64,000 nucleotides of DNA from Sphingomonas colocasiae. Its GTDB lineage: Bacteria > Pseudomonadota > Alphaproteobacteria > Sphingomonadales > Sphingomonadaceae. The position numbers and the translations under genes were made by a program. This document shows positions 34,592 through 43,703 of the stretch, in pieces; position 1 is the stretch's first letter; every line of letters begins with the position of its first letter. A model generated the notes under the pieces. The model saw only the letters and a list, made by a program, of their open reading frames with translations. It was not told where the DNA came from and searched no databases. The stretch covers positions 1-64,000 of the forward strand of contig NZ_JAINVV010000009.1 in the NCBI RefSeq assembly GCF_019880585.1. The letters run 5' to 3'.

Positions 34592-35338
34592 TCAAAGCCT
34601 GTGCCAGCCGCCATCGACCATCCATGTCTGCCCGCTGATCATCGCCGCGCCGTCCGAACAGAGGAAGGAGACGGCGGATGCGATCTCCTCCGGCGTCGCG
34701 AGACGCGGGATCGACTGGCACGCCGCGATCGAGGACGCCAGCGCGTCGATCCGGTCGAACTTCTCGCGCGTACCCTCGGTCGACACGAAGCCGGGCGCGA
34801 CCGCGTTGGCGGTGATGCCGTCGGCGCCGAGATCACTCGCCAGCGCGCGCGTCAGGCCGATCAGTCCCATCTTGCTGGCGACATAGGCCGCGACCTCGCG
34901 CCGGGGCACGCCGATCGTGCCCGACGAAATCATCACCATCCGCCCCCAGCCGCCCGACCGCATCGCCGGCGCCAGGCCCTGTGCCAGCAGCATCGCGGCA
35001 TCGAGATTGACCGCGAACACCCGCCGCCAGGCATCGAGCGTGAGCGTATCGGCCGGCGTGGTCGGAAACAGGCCGGCGGCATGGACGAGCATGTCGCACC
35101 GGCCCCAGGCGGCCACCTCGTCGAGCAGCGTGGCGATCGCGTCGGGATCGGCCAGATCGCAGCTGAACGCCCGGCTGCCGGGCAGTGTTGCGGCCGGCTC
35201 GTCCGCCGGCAGGCGATCGACCAGCGCCACGCGCGCGCCGCCCTGCGCGAGAGCCCGGGCGATCGACAGGCCGATCCCCCGCGCCGCGCCCGTCACCAGC
35301 GCCGTCCGTCCCGCATGCACGCCGTCCACACGCACCAT
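34592..35338 (-). CDS. SDR family oxidoreductase (with P450)
   Basis: This 248-residue SDR has TGAARGIG near residue 17, HAAG in place of NNAG, SSG and YVASK (Tyr-x3-Lys), and ends with DGG. It is probably an NAD-dependent alcohol dehydrogenase oxidising a hydroxyl made by the adjacent P450. ATG 35338 gives the normal N-terminus; a longer reading is unsupported. It is divergent from the SDR at 35445, with the 17-bp palindrome at 35374-35390 between them, and forms a two-gene unit with the P450. Confidence 0.88.
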   Translation of the reverse strand: MVRVDGVHAGRTALVTGAARGIGLSIARALAQGGARVALVDRLPADEPAATLPGSRAFSCDLADPDAIATLLDEVAAWGRCDMLVHAAGLFPTTPADTLTLDAWRRVFAVNLDAAMLLAQGLAPAMRSGGWGRMVMISSGTIGVPRREVAAYVASKMGLIGLTRALASDLGADGITANAVAPGFVSTEGTREKFDRIDALASSIAACQSIPRLATPEEIASAVSFLCSDGAAMISGQTWMVDGGWHRL

Positions 35339-35373
35339 CCTTTCGCCGGCATCATCGCGACGCCGGAAAAAAT

Positions 35374-35390
35374 AATCAAGTAGATTGACT
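35374..35390. promoter_or_regulatory. Copy 3 of the 17-bp palindrome (putative shared operator)
   Basis: AATCAAGTAGATTGACT matches the consensus at 13 of 17 positions, keeping the core TCAAGTA-ATTGAC. It lies in the 106-base gap between divergent SDR genes, 35 bases from one start and 54 from the other, and is preceded by an A-rich block. Confidence 0.6.
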
Positions 35391-35444
35391 AACTGCGGCC
35401 GACTTATATGCTCGCCCCAGCATCGCAGAATGCCGGAGAGAGAG

Positions 35445-36245
35445 ATGGCCGCAGCGTCGCCGGACAAGGGGCAGCTTCAGGGAAGATCGGCGATCGTGAC
35501 GGGCGCATCGCGTGGAATCGGCCTGGCGACGGCGCGGCTGTTCGCGGCCGAAGGCGCGCATGTCGTGCTCGTGGGGCGCGATGCCGGCCGGCTGGACGCG
35601 GCAGCCGCTTCGATCGGAGCGGCCGCCACCGCCGTCGCGGGCAGCGTGGAGGATACGGATACGATCGCGCGCGCCACCGATGCCGCGCTGGCCGCCACAG
35701 GCCGGATCGACGTGCTCATCAACAATGCCGGCGGGCCGCCGCCGGACGGGCCGCTGGTCGCGATGCCGATGCGTGATTTCGACGCCGCGCTGTCGCTGAA
35801 CCTGCGCGCGCCCCTGCTGTGGATCCGTGCCGCGTGGGCGCGATCGATGCGCGAGCATGGCGGCGCGATCGTCAACATCGCATCGATCGGCGGGCTTTCA
35901 GCGCCGCGCGCGATGGGCGCCTATGCCACCGCCAAGGCGGGGCTGCTCCATATGACGCGCATGCTCGCCGCCGAACTCGGCCCCGCGATCCGCGTCAACG
36001 CGATCGCGCCCGGCGTCGTGCGCACCGATGCGACCGCCGCGGTCGATTACGACGCCTTCGCACGCATCCTGCCGATGGGCCGGATCGGCGAGGCCGACGA
36101 CATCGCCGATGCCGCGCTGTTCCTGGCGAGCGCGCGATCGGGCTGGATCACGGGCGAAACGATCACGATCGACGGCGGCACGCTGATCCAGACGGGGCGG
36201 CTGAAACGCGGCTGGCAGGACGATTACGGGAAAGGTGAGGACTGA
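35445..36245 (+). CDS. SDR family oxidoreductase
   Basis: This 266-residue SDR has TGASRGIG, NNAGGPPPDG, ASIGG and YATAK, so the catalytic set is complete. The GGPPPDGPL insertion after NNAG is found in a subset of 3-oxoacyl reductase-like SDRs. The ATG at 35445 is chosen because the fold begins just after it; GAGAGAG lies directly upstream. It is the first gene of a five-gene plus-strand operon (SDR, DapB-like, ALDH, SDR, GST) joined by one- to four-base overlaps. The palindrome at 35374 lies 54 bases upstream. Confidence 0.88.
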   Translation: MAAASPDKGQLQGRSAIVTGASRGIGLATARLFAAEGAHVVLVGRDAGRLDAAAASIGAAATAVAGSVEDTDTIARATDAALAATGRIDVLINNAGGPPPDGPLVAMPMRDFDAALSLNLRAPLLWIRAAWARSMREHGGAIVNIASIGGLSAPRAMGAYATAKAGLLHMTRMLAAELGPAIRVNAIAPGVVRTDATAAVDYDAFARILPMGRIGEADDIADAALFLASARSGWITGETITIDGGTLIQTGRLKRGWQDDYGKGED

Positions 36246-37297
36246 TGGCGATCAAGGTAATCCAATGGGCGACGGGTGCGATCGGCAAGACCTGCCTGCG
36301 CCAGATCATCGACCATCCCGACCTCGAGCTGGCCGGGCTGTTCGTCTATTCCGAGCACAAGGTGGGCAAGGACGCCGGCGAGATCGCGCGGCGCGGCGAA
36401 ACCGGGATCATGGCCACCAATTCGGTCGACGAGATCGTCGCGACCGAGGCCGATGTGGTGCTGCATTTGCCGCTCAACCCGTCCGAATCCTACGACGAAC
36501 ATGACGAGATCATCAAAAGACTGCTGCGCAGCGGCAAGAGCGTGATCAGCACGATCGCGCATACCTATCCGCTCGCCGAAGGCGACGCGTACGCGCAGGG
36601 CTTCGAAGAGGCATGCCGCGAGGGCAATTCGGTGCTGTTCGGCACGGGCATCAATCCCGGTTTCATCGGCGAGCGACTGTCCGTGCTGCTCACCAGCGTC
36701 TGCACCCAGGTCGACAGCGTCGAGGTGACCGAAATCTACGATTGTTCCGACGTGCTGTCGCCGGGCTTCATCTTCGACCTGATGGGCGTCGGCAAGCCGG
36801 TGGAGGAAATCGCCAGCGGCCCGCGCGTGCAGAAGGTGTTCAAGCATATCTTCGGCGAAGTCGTCGGCTTTGTCGGCAATGCGATGCAGGTCGAGTTCGA
36901 CGAAGTGGTCGCCGATCACGAATTCGGCGTGGCGGACAGGGATATCGTCCTGCCGGTCGGCGTGGTGAAGGCGGGTGGCGTCGTCAATTTCCGCTGGCGC
37001 TTTCGCGGCATGAAGGACGGCAAGCCCTTCTTCACGATCCAGATGCTGTGGCTGCTCGACCGGTCGATGCCCGGCTGGGATCATGACGATGGCTGGGAGA
37101 TCGAGATCAAGGGCGCGCCGGGGCTGAAGGCGCGCATCGACCTTGTCGAACCCGAAGGCATGCCCGACCGTTCGAAGGCGATGCAATATTGCGTGGCCGG
37201 GCCGGTGATCCGCGCCATTCCCGAAGTGATGCGTGCCAGGCCCGGCATCCTGATCGCGCCCTCCTTCGCCGCATACAGCCCCCGGATGACGGCATGA
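36245..37297 (+). CDS. DapB-like Rossmann dehydrogenase
   Basis: This 350-residue protein has an N-terminal Rossmann fold with VIQWATGAIGKTCLRQI, similar to dihydrodipicolinate reductase and 2,4-diaminopentanoate dehydrogenase. ADVVLHLPLNPSESYDEHDE and FGTGINPGFIGERL are the later nucleotide and substrate blocks. I do not recognise an exact function. The group reduces or oxidises imines, amines and keto groups with NAD(P). The ATG overlaps the SDR stop by one base and its own stop overlaps the ALDH start by four. A redox step between an SDR and an aldehyde dehydrogenase is plausible. Confidence 0.7.
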   Translation: MAIKVIQWATGAIGKTCLRQIIDHPDLELAGLFVYSEHKVGKDAGEIARRGETGIMATNSVDEIVATEADVVLHLPLNPSESYDEHDEIIKRLLRSGKSVISTIAHTYPLAEGDAYAQGFEEACREGNSVLFGTGINPGFIGERLSVLLTSVCTQVDSVEVTEIYDCSDVLSPGFIFDLMGVGKPVEEIASGPRVQKVFKHIFGEVVGFVGNAMQVEFDEVVADHEFGVADRDIVLPVGVVKAGGVVNFRWRFRGMKDGKPFFTIQMLWLLDRSMPGWDHDDGWEIEIKGAPGLKARIDLVEPEGMPDRSKAMQYCVAGPVIRAIPEVMRARPGILIAPSFAAYSPRMTA

Positions 37298-38760
37298 GCG
37301 AAGCCCCCGTCCGCGACCAGTTCATCGGCGGCCGCTGGGTGCCGGCGGCGGACGGGCGCACCTATCCCGACACCAGCCCTTATGACGGCCGGCTGGTGGC
37401 GCAGGCGGCGGCATCCAGCCGCGCCGATGCGCAGGCCGCGATCGATGCGGCGGCGGCCGCCTTTCCCGCCTGGGCCGCGACGACGCCGCAGGCGCGCGCG
37501 ACGATCTTCCTGCGCGCTGCAGACATATTGGCGCGCCGCGCCGACGAGGTCCGCGCGATGCTGACCGCCGAAACCGGCGCGACCCAGGGTTTCGCCGCGT
37601 TCCAGGTGGCGCGCAGCATCGATACGCTGCGTGTCGCGGCGGGCTGGCCCTATCTGGCGGTCGGCGAGGTGCTGCGGAGCGGCGTGCCCGGCCGCTTCGC
37701 CTTCACCGTGCGCCATCCCCTAGGCGTCGTCTTCGGCATCACGCCGTGGAACGGCGCGCATATCCTGGCGTGGCGGACGATCCTGACGCCGCTCGCCTAT
37801 GGCAATACGGTGGTGCTCAAGCCGTCCGAGGACTCGCCGATCGTCGCCGGGCTGATGATCGCGGAAGTGATGGAGGAAGCAGGCCTGCCCGCGGGCGTGC
37901 TCAACGTGATCACCAATGCGCCGGGCGAGATCGGCCCGGTCGCCGACGCCGTGTTCGAAAGCGAGGCCGTGCGGCTGATCATGTTCACCGGGTCCGCGCC
38001 GACCGCGAGGCGGCTGGCCGAACGCGCCGGCCGGCATCTGAAGCGCACCGTACTCGAACTGGGGGGCTATAATCCGCTGATCGTGCTGGCCGATGCCGAT
38101 GTCGACCGCGCGGTGGACGCCGCGCTGTTCGCGTCCTTCTACCATCAGGGCCAGATCTGCATGAACGCGCGCAAGATCATCGTCGAACGCCCGCTGTTCG
38201 CGCGGTTCACCGACGCCTTCGTCGCGCGTACGGCAACATTGGTGCGCGGCGACCCCGCCGACCCCGCAACCTTTATCGGCCCGCTGATCACCGATCGCGC
38301 CGCCGAGCTGGTCGAAGCGCAGGTGGCGGAGGCGGTCGCGGCGGGCGGGAGCATCCTCACCGGCGGCACGCGCGACGGCCGGTTGTTCGCGCCGACGATA
38401 CTCGCCGACGTGCCCGCCAGCGCCGACGCCGCGCGCGAGGAGATTTTCGGCCCGGTCGTGCTGGTGGAAGCCGCCGACAGCGGCGAGGATGCGGTTCGCA
38501 TCGCCAACGCCACCTGTTACGGCCTCTCCGCCGCCATATTGTCGGGCAATGCCGATCGCGCGCTTGCGCTGGCCCATGGCCTGGAAGCCGGCATGATCCA
38601 GGTGAACGAACAGACCGTGGCCGGCGAGATCGGCTTTCCCAATGGCGGCGTGAAGCAGAGCGGTTGGGGCTATACCGGCCCCGCCGGGCTTCATGATTTC
38701 ACCGAGATCCGCCAGATGAGCGTGCAGGCCGCGATCGGCGCCTATCCGGTGCCCAAATGA
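37294..38760 (+). CDS. NAD(P)-dependent aldehyde dehydrogenase
   Basis: This 488-residue enzyme oxidises an aldehyde to an acid. It has ITPWNGAHI and VLKPSEDSPI for the cofactor, the general base Glu in LELGGYNPL and the nucleophile Cys in FYHQGQICMNARK near residue 290. FGPVVLVE and FPNGGVKQSGWGYTG are later family blocks. Full length. The ATG overlaps the DapB-like stop by four bases and the next SDR overlaps its own end by four. GQICMNARK resembles the benzaldehyde/vanillin dehydrogenase branch. The natural substrate may be an aldehyde formed by the P450 and SDR encoded on the other strand. Confidence 0.92.
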   Translation: MSEAPVRDQFIGGRWVPAADGRTYPDTSPYDGRLVAQAAASSRADAQAAIDAAAAAFPAWAATTPQARATIFLRAADILARRADEVRAMLTAETGATQGFAAFQVARSIDTLRVAAGWPYLAVGEVLRSGVPGRFAFTVRHPLGVVFGITPWNGAHILAWRTILTPLAYGNTVVLKPSEDSPIVAGLMIAEVMEEAGLPAGVLNVITNAPGEIGPVADAVFESEAVRLIMFTGSAPTARRLAERAGRHLKRTVLELGGYNPLIVLADADVDRAVDAALFASFYHQGQICMNARKIIVERPLFARFTDAFVARTATLVRGDPADPATFIGPLITDRAAELVEAQVAEAVAAGGSILTGGTRDGRLFAPTILADVPASADAAREEIFGPVVLVEAADSGEDAVRIANATCYGLSAAILSGNADRALALAHGLEAGMIQVNEQTVAGEIGFPNGGVKQSGWGYTGPAGLHDFTEIRQMSVQAAIGAYPVPK

Positions 38761-39515
38761 GCGGAGCGCTCACCGGGCGCACCGCCGTTGTCACCGGCGC
38801 GGCGATGGGAATCGGCGCGGCCTATGCAAGGCGGCTGGCCGCCGATGGTGCACGCGTCGCCCTGATCGACCGCGAGGATTGCACACCCATCGCCGAAACG
38901 ATCGTCGCGGCGGGGGGCGACGCCATGGCCTTTCGCTGCGACCTGACGAACCCCGAGCAGATCGACGCCACCGTCGCGGCGGTGCTCGGCTGGCGATCGG
39001 GGCCGTTGATTCTGCTCAACAATGCCGGCGCCTATCCGGTGACGCCGCTGGAGACGCTGACGCTGACGCAATGGCGCGCGGTCTTCGCGCTCAATGTCGA
39101 GGCGAGCCTGTTGATGGCGCTGGGGCTGATCCCGGCGATGAAGGCGGACGGCTGGGGCCGGATCGTCAATATCGGATCATCGATCCTGACGCTGCCGCGC
39201 CAGGGCGTCGCCGCCTATACCGCCAGCAAGATGGCGGTGATCGGCCTCACCCGCGCGCTGGCGAGCGACCTGGGCGGACATGGCATCACCGTCAACGCGA
39301 TTTCCCCCGGCCTCACGCGCACGCCGGGCACCGAGCGTCAGCTCGACGCGGCGGGGCGCACCGGCCTGTTCGACGATTTCGCACGCAACCAGCCGATCGG
39401 CCGGGTGATCGAGGCGGACGACATGACCGGGCTCGCCGCCTTCCTGGCCAGCGACGGATCGGCGATGATGACGGGGCAGACGCTGCTCGTCGATGGCGGG
39501 TTGAGCCGGCTGTGA
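38757..39515 (+). CDS. SDR family oxidoreductase
   Basis: This 252-residue SDR has TGAAMGIGAAYARRLA, NNAGAYPVTPLETL, GSSILTLPRQGVAAYTASK with the Tyr-x3-Lys pair, and MTGQTLLVDGG at the end. It resembles the SDR encoded at 34592-35338 in the AYTASKM and ALASDLG blocks, so the two may be paralogues in one pathway. The start overlaps the ALDH stop by four bases and the GST starts within its last codons. Confidence 0.88.
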   Translation: MSGALTGRTAVVTGAAMGIGAAYARRLAADGARVALIDREDCTPIAETIVAAGGDAMAFRCDLTNPEQIDATVAAVLGWRSGPLILLNNAGAYPVTPLETLTLTQWRAVFALNVEASLLMALGLIPAMKADGWGRIVNIGSSILTLPRQGVAAYTASKMAVIGLTRALASDLGGHGITVNAISPGLTRTPGTERQLDAAGRTGLFDDFARNQPIGRVIEADDMTGLAAFLASDGSAMMTGQTLLVDGGLSRL

Positions 39516-40177
39516 CGCCCTATCTGATCTATGGCGCGGATATCTCGCCCTATATGCAGCGGCTGACAGTGCAGCTCGACATCAAGGGCCTGGCCTATGA
39601 AGTGACGCCGCCGCCGGGCGGACTCCGCTCCGACGCGTTCCGCGCGATCAATCCGATCGGCAAGATCCCCGTGCTCCGGGCCGGCGACTTCATCCTGCCC
39701 GAATCCGACGTGATCTGCGACTATGTCGAGGATATCCATCCCGAACCCGCGCTGCGCCCGACAACACCGGGGGCGCGCGCGCGAGCGCGGCTGATCGCCC
39801 GGATCGTCGACCTGTATGTGATGGGGCCGATGACGCCGCTCTTCGGGCAACTCCGCCGATCGGGCCGCGACGCCACGGTCGTCGATCCGGCGATCGCCGC
39901 GATCGATGCCGGCCTGTCCTGTCTCGACCGCGCGATCGACGATCGCGGCCATGCGGTGGGCGACGCGCTGAGCCTGGCCGATCTCGCGGCGGCGCCGGTG
40001 CTGCGCTACATCGTCCAGTATCTGCCGGTCTTCGACCGTGCCGATCCGCTGGCAGCCCATCCGCGCCTTGCCGCCTATTGGCCGGCGATCGCCGCCCAGC
40101 CCGACATCGCCCGGGGCATCGCCCGGATCGAAGCGGGATGGACGGCGCTGCGGGCTGCCGCGAAGAGCCCAAACTAA
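39512..40177 (+). CDS. Glutathione S-transferase family protein
   Basis: This 221-residue protein has a thioredoxin-like N-terminal domain (LIYGADISPYMQRLTVQLDI, NPIGKIPVL, LPESDVICDYVE) and an all-helical C-terminal domain (GDALSLADLAAAPVLRYI). These are the standard GST glutathione site and interface. I chose the GTG at 39512 because it overlaps the SDR stop (GTGA) and opens the first beta strand. It may isomerise, dehalogenate or detoxify a pathway intermediate. It ends the five-gene operon and overlaps the convergent dipeptidase gene by four bases. Confidence 0.85.
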   Translation: MTPYLIYGADISPYMQRLTVQLDIKGLAYEVTPPPGGLRSDAFRAINPIGKIPVLRAGDFILPESDVICDYVEDIHPEPALRPTTPGARARARLIARIVDLYVMGPMTPLFGQLRRSGRDATVVDPAIAAIDAGLSCLDRAIDDRGHAVGDALSLADLAAAPVLRYIVQYLPVFDRADPLAAHPRLAAYWPAIAAQPDIARGIARIEAGWTALRAAAKSPN

Positions 40178-41337
40178 CCCCAGACCTCACGCGCGACGCG
40201 CAAGAAATTCTGCCCCAGGATCTTGTCGACCCGCGCCTGCGAATGGCCCCGGCTGCGCAGCAGCCGGGCAAGATCGCGATACTGGCTCGGCCCCTGCAGA
40301 TCGATCACGAAGAAGGGCGCGTCCTCCTTTTCGCCCGGCGCGGCGATCCCCTGGCTACGGCGCTGCGCGATATATTGGCGCTGCGTTTCCAGATATTCCT
40401 TCATATTGGGCACCGGCGACATCGGGCCGTCGGTGCCGATGCCGACATGGTCCTCACCGCAGATCTTGATCGCATGTTCGATATGCTGCGCCACATGCTC
40501 CGCGCGCGCCGGCCCCGAATGGGTGAGGAAGGGCATGAAATAGATGCCGACATAACCGCCGCGCTCGGCGACCAGGCGAAGCTCCTCGTCGGTCTTGTTG
40601 CGCGGCACGTCGACAAGCGCACGGCAGCCGCTATGGGTGATCGCCACCGGGCGCGGCGAATGGCGGATCGCGTCGAGGCAGGTCTTCTGCCCGCTGTGCG
40701 ACAGATCGCAGAGCAACCGCCGCTCCGCGAGCTTTTCCACGACGCTGCGGCCGAACGCGCTGAGCGGACGGTTCTCCGGCGCGATCGATCCGTCGCCCAC
40801 GGCGGTCGGCGCGTTATAGGTGAGCTGGAAGACGCGCAGGCCAAGATCGGCGAACAAATCGACACGCTCGACCTTGTCGCCCAGCATCGTGCTGTTCTGG
40901 CAACCATAGATCACGCCCAGCTTGCCCTCGCGCTTGGCGCGCACGATGTCGTCGGCCTTCAGCACATGGAGCAACTGGCCGGACCGCTGTTGCAGGATCC
41001 GGTTCCACCGCCCGATATCGGCCACGCTATGCTCGAAGGGATCGATATCCCCCGCGACATGACCCAATGTGATGTTCACCGCCGAGATGCCGGCGGCCAA
41101 GGTGTCGCGCACCGCGCTGTCGGTCACCATTTCCGGCCGGCTTTCGACGATCAGCGGTTTCGATCCCGGCGGCGGCGGCGGTGCGTCGAACCCGAACAGG
41201 GTGCCCAGCGAATTGACGAAGACGCCGCCACCCGATGCGCCCGCCGCGCTCCGCGCCTGCGCCATGCTCGCGGCGCCGGCCGCCACCGCCGCAGCGGTCG
41301 CCGAACCGATGAGAAAATGCCTGCGATCCTGTGTCAT
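40174..41337 (-). CDS. M19 (membrane dipeptidase) family protein with altered metal site
   Basis: This 387-residue protein has a Tat-type signal (DRRHFLIGSATAAAVAAG) and the M19 TIM-barrel. LLCDLSHSG, PVAITHSGCRALV and VGIGTDGPMS supply the later His, His and Asp ligands. The first motif, normally GHND, reads FVNSLGTLFG, and the bridging Glu region reads YGCQNSTML, so the HxD pair and the Glu are missing. It may bind one metal ion, or have lost dipeptidase activity. It overlaps the amidohydrolase upstream by four bases (ATGA) and the GST end downstream by four. Confidence 0.8.
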   Translation of the reverse strand: MTQDRRHFLIGSATAAAVAAGAASMAQARSAAGASGGGVFVNSLGTLFGFDAPPPPPGSKPLIVESRPEMVTDSAVRDTLAAGISAVNITLGHVAGDIDPFEHSVADIGRWNRILQQRSGQLLHVLKADDIVRAKREGKLGVIYGCQNSTMLGDKVERVDLFADLGLRVFQLTYNAPTAVGDGSIAPENRPLSAFGRSVVEKLAERRLLCDLSHSGQKTCLDAIRHSPRPVAITHSGCRALVDVPRNKTDEELRLVAERGGYVGIYFMPFLTHSGPARAEHVAQHIEHAIKICGEDHVGIGTDGPMSPVPNMKEYLETQRQYIAQRRSQGIAAPGEKEDAPFFVIDLQGPSQYRDLARLLRSRGHSQARVDKILGQNFLRVAREVWG

Positions 41338-43370
41338 TTCTTGTCCCCCTTGGTGATGGTGCGTGGTTGGCGCGGCTGCATGCCGGCGGCGACGAACAAT
41401 GCGTCCGGATCGAAGATCAGCCCGTCTTTCATGACGAGCGAGGTGCGGGCGACGTCGGCAATGGTCCGGGTCGGATCACCCTCCACCAGCACGAGATCGG
41501 CCAGCTTGCCGGCTTCGATCGAGCCGAGCCGATCGCCCGCCCCGGCCACGCGGGCGGCACCCAGCGTCGCCATGTAAAGTGCCTCGCCCGGCGTCAGTCC
41601 CGCCTCGACATAGGTTTCCAGTTCGCGCGGCAGCGTGATGCCCGGCGGGCCGTCGGTGCCCGCCACCATCGTCACGCCCGCGCGGTGCATCATCATGAAC
41701 ATCTGGCCCAGCCGATCGAGCGACTGGCGATTGCGCGCGCGTTCGGTGTCGTTCTGCGCGATGCCCCCGCCGGAGACCGAGCGCGCGACCGTCGCGGGCA
41801 GGCGATCGGCGAAGGCCGCGATGCTCGGCACCGGCTTGCCCGGCTCCGCCATCAGCGTGTCCTCCAGGATGCTCAATGTCGGATCGAGCACGATGCCGCG
41901 CTTGCGCGTCAGCGCGACCAGATCGCGCGCCGGCCGGCCCGACAGATCGATATCGCGGCCATGTTCGCCCAGCGCGGTCAGGCGCACCGGCGTGTTGGTC
42001 TTCGCCACGACCGCCGGCCCCATCAGGCCGAGCATCCAGAAATTGGCGTGGTTGATCTCGTCGAAGCCCGCTTCGATCGCCTGGGTCATCGTCATGCCGG
42101 CGGGCACATGCCCGCCGACGCGCAACCCACGGCGATGCGCCTCGGCGATGATGACGGGAACGAGATCGGTGGAGAGCGAACTGTAGAGCTTGACCGCCGG
42201 ATATCCCGCGTCGGCGGCGCGGGCGACGGCGGCCACCGCTTCTTCCCTGGTGCCGACGAGCAGTTCGGTCGGCCCGGCCAGCGGATGGCGCCCGTCAATC
42301 ATCGCCGAACGGAAGACGCGCGGACCGATCAGCCGACCCGAATCCCAGGCAGCGATCCGTTCGGACAGCGACGCGATCTGGTTGGCGAGATCGCGCGTGC
42401 TCGTCACGCCCGATCCGATCGCCAGCAGCCCGCCGACATTGTCCGCCAGATGGGTGTGCATGTCGAACAGGCCCGGCAGCAGCGTGCGGCCACCGCCGTC
42501 GATCACCTCGGCACCGTCGGGAATGCGCGCGGCCCTGGCCGGCCCGACCCATGCGATGCGGTTGCCGCGCACGATCACCGTGCGATGTTCCGCGCGGCCG
42601 CGTTTCGCCGCGTCGTAAAGCGTCACGTCGCGGAACACGACAGCGCCCGCCGGCTTGCGCGCAAGGCTCTGCGCCTGATCGATCTCGCGCTGGGTCAGCG
42701 CCTTTTCCTGCGCCTTGACCAGTTCGTCGCCCAGCGCGCCCAGTCCCTTGCGCCGCGCCGACACCCAGCCATTGCCTTCGAGCACCAGATCATTCGCGTC
42801 ATCCAGCCAGACCGGACTGGGGGCAAACGACAGGCCATGGATGAAATAGAGCGTCGCCTTGCCGCCGGCGGGCAGCGCCCGTTCGGTCACCCGTTCGATC
42901 CGCGCCTTGCCGCGCGGCAGCAGCGCCAGCTCGCCGCCGGGCGCGCGCAGCAATGCGGCGGCCAGGCTGCTCGTCGTGTCCATGCTGCCTTCGTGCGGCA
43001 GGTAGAAGCCGGGCACGCGGCTCTCGCCCTGGTCGGCGCGGCTTTTCCATCGCCCGATACCGCCGCTGCGATCGAACCGCTCGTCGACGGTGCCGCGCAG
43101 ATAATTATGGCCATCGGCCGAATAAGCGATCGGAATGCCGTTGGCGTCGGATCGCTGCTCGGTCCGGAAATCGGGGCCACGCCCGCGATCGACATAATGA
43201 AAATGGACGCGGCGCACGCCCTGGCCGGTCGCGACGGTCATGCCGCCGCGCACGCTGCCCAATATGACGACGTCGTAATCGCCATCGGCCGCCGCCGGCG
43301 GCGCGGCCAGCACGGCGGTCGCCAGCAGACATGCCGCAAGGCTTCGTCGAAGCCGACGGATCTGGTTCAC
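41334..43370 (-). CDS. Large secreted amidohydrolase
   Basis: This 678-residue protein has a signal peptide (SLAACLLATAVLAAPPAAAD). An N-terminal beta-rich part of about 290 residues, without a recognisable motif, precedes an amidohydrolase domain. Metal ligands are in LPGLFDMHTHLADN, VGGHVPAGM, EINHANFW and MVAGTDGPPG. I chose the GTG at 43370, with GGAGGGAAGG just upstream; a longer reading has no signal peptide. It is coupled to the M19 homologue, so the pair may act on the same peptide-like or cyclic amide substrate in the periplasm. The N-terminal extension is unusual for the family. Confidence 0.82.
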   Translation of the reverse strand: MNQIRRLRRSLAACLLATAVLAAPPAAADGDYDVVILGSVRGGMTVATGQGVRRVHFHYVDRGRGPDFRTEQRSDANGIPIAYSADGHNYLRGTVDERFDRSGGIGRWKSRADQGESRVPGFYLPHEGSMDTTSSLAAALLRAPGGELALLPRGKARIERVTERALPAGGKATLYFIHGLSFAPSPVWLDDANDLVLEGNGWVSARRKGLGALGDELVKAQEKALTQREIDQAQSLARKPAGAVVFRDVTLYDAAKRGRAEHRTVIVRGNRIAWVGPARAARIPDGAEVIDGGGRTLLPGLFDMHTHLADNVGGLLAIGSGVTSTRDLANQIASLSERIAAWDSGRLIGPRVFRSAMIDGRHPLAGPTELLVGTREEAVAAVARAADAGYPAVKLYSSLSTDLVPVIIAEAHRRGLRVGGHVPAGMTMTQAIEAGFDEINHANFWMLGLMGPAVVAKTNTPVRLTALGEHGRDIDLSGRPARDLVALTRKRGIVLDPTLSILEDTLMAEPGKPVPSIAAFADRLPATVARSVSGGGIAQNDTERARNRQSLDRLGQMFMMMHRAGVTMVAGTDGPPGITLPRELETYVEAGLTPGEALYMATLGAARVAGAGDRLGSIEAGKLADLVLVEGDPTRTIADVARTSLVMKDGLIFDPDALFVAAGMQPRQPRTITKGDKK

Positions 43371-43703
43371 GGTCCTTCCCTCCCCTTTTGTCTCGGTCGT
43401 ACCGTCAGTCTGGGGAACCACCCGAACTCTTTCGCGGCGGGTGCGATTTTTCGAAGAACCGGGGGAATCACCGGCGCGCGCGCTGAATTCATCGCGCCGC
43501 GTCAACGCCGTGAAAGCAGGGAGAGCGTCCGATTCCAGCCCTTTCGAACAGGGCGCAAAAACAGCGACAGTCATTCAGTCTTCGCGATCCGGATTTTCTT
43601 TCGCGCGATCGCGCGTTTTTCTTCGTCGGTGATGATTTTCGTTTCAGATCAGCGACATTCGACGTTAGGCCCGAGCCATCGACGATCGAAAATGGTTGGA
43701 CAT
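43371..43703. other. Gap between divergent genes, no feature identified
   Basis: This 333-base region separates the amidohydrolase start (minus) from a membrane protein gene (plus) and must hold two promoters. GGAAC at 43414-43418 resembles an ECF -35 element, but I see no convincing -10 partner. No palindrome of the 17-bp family was found. Confidence 0.4.

Noticed and set aside
43414-43440. GGAAC as an ECF-type -35 promoter element
   Set aside because: No matching -10 element was found at the usual distance.
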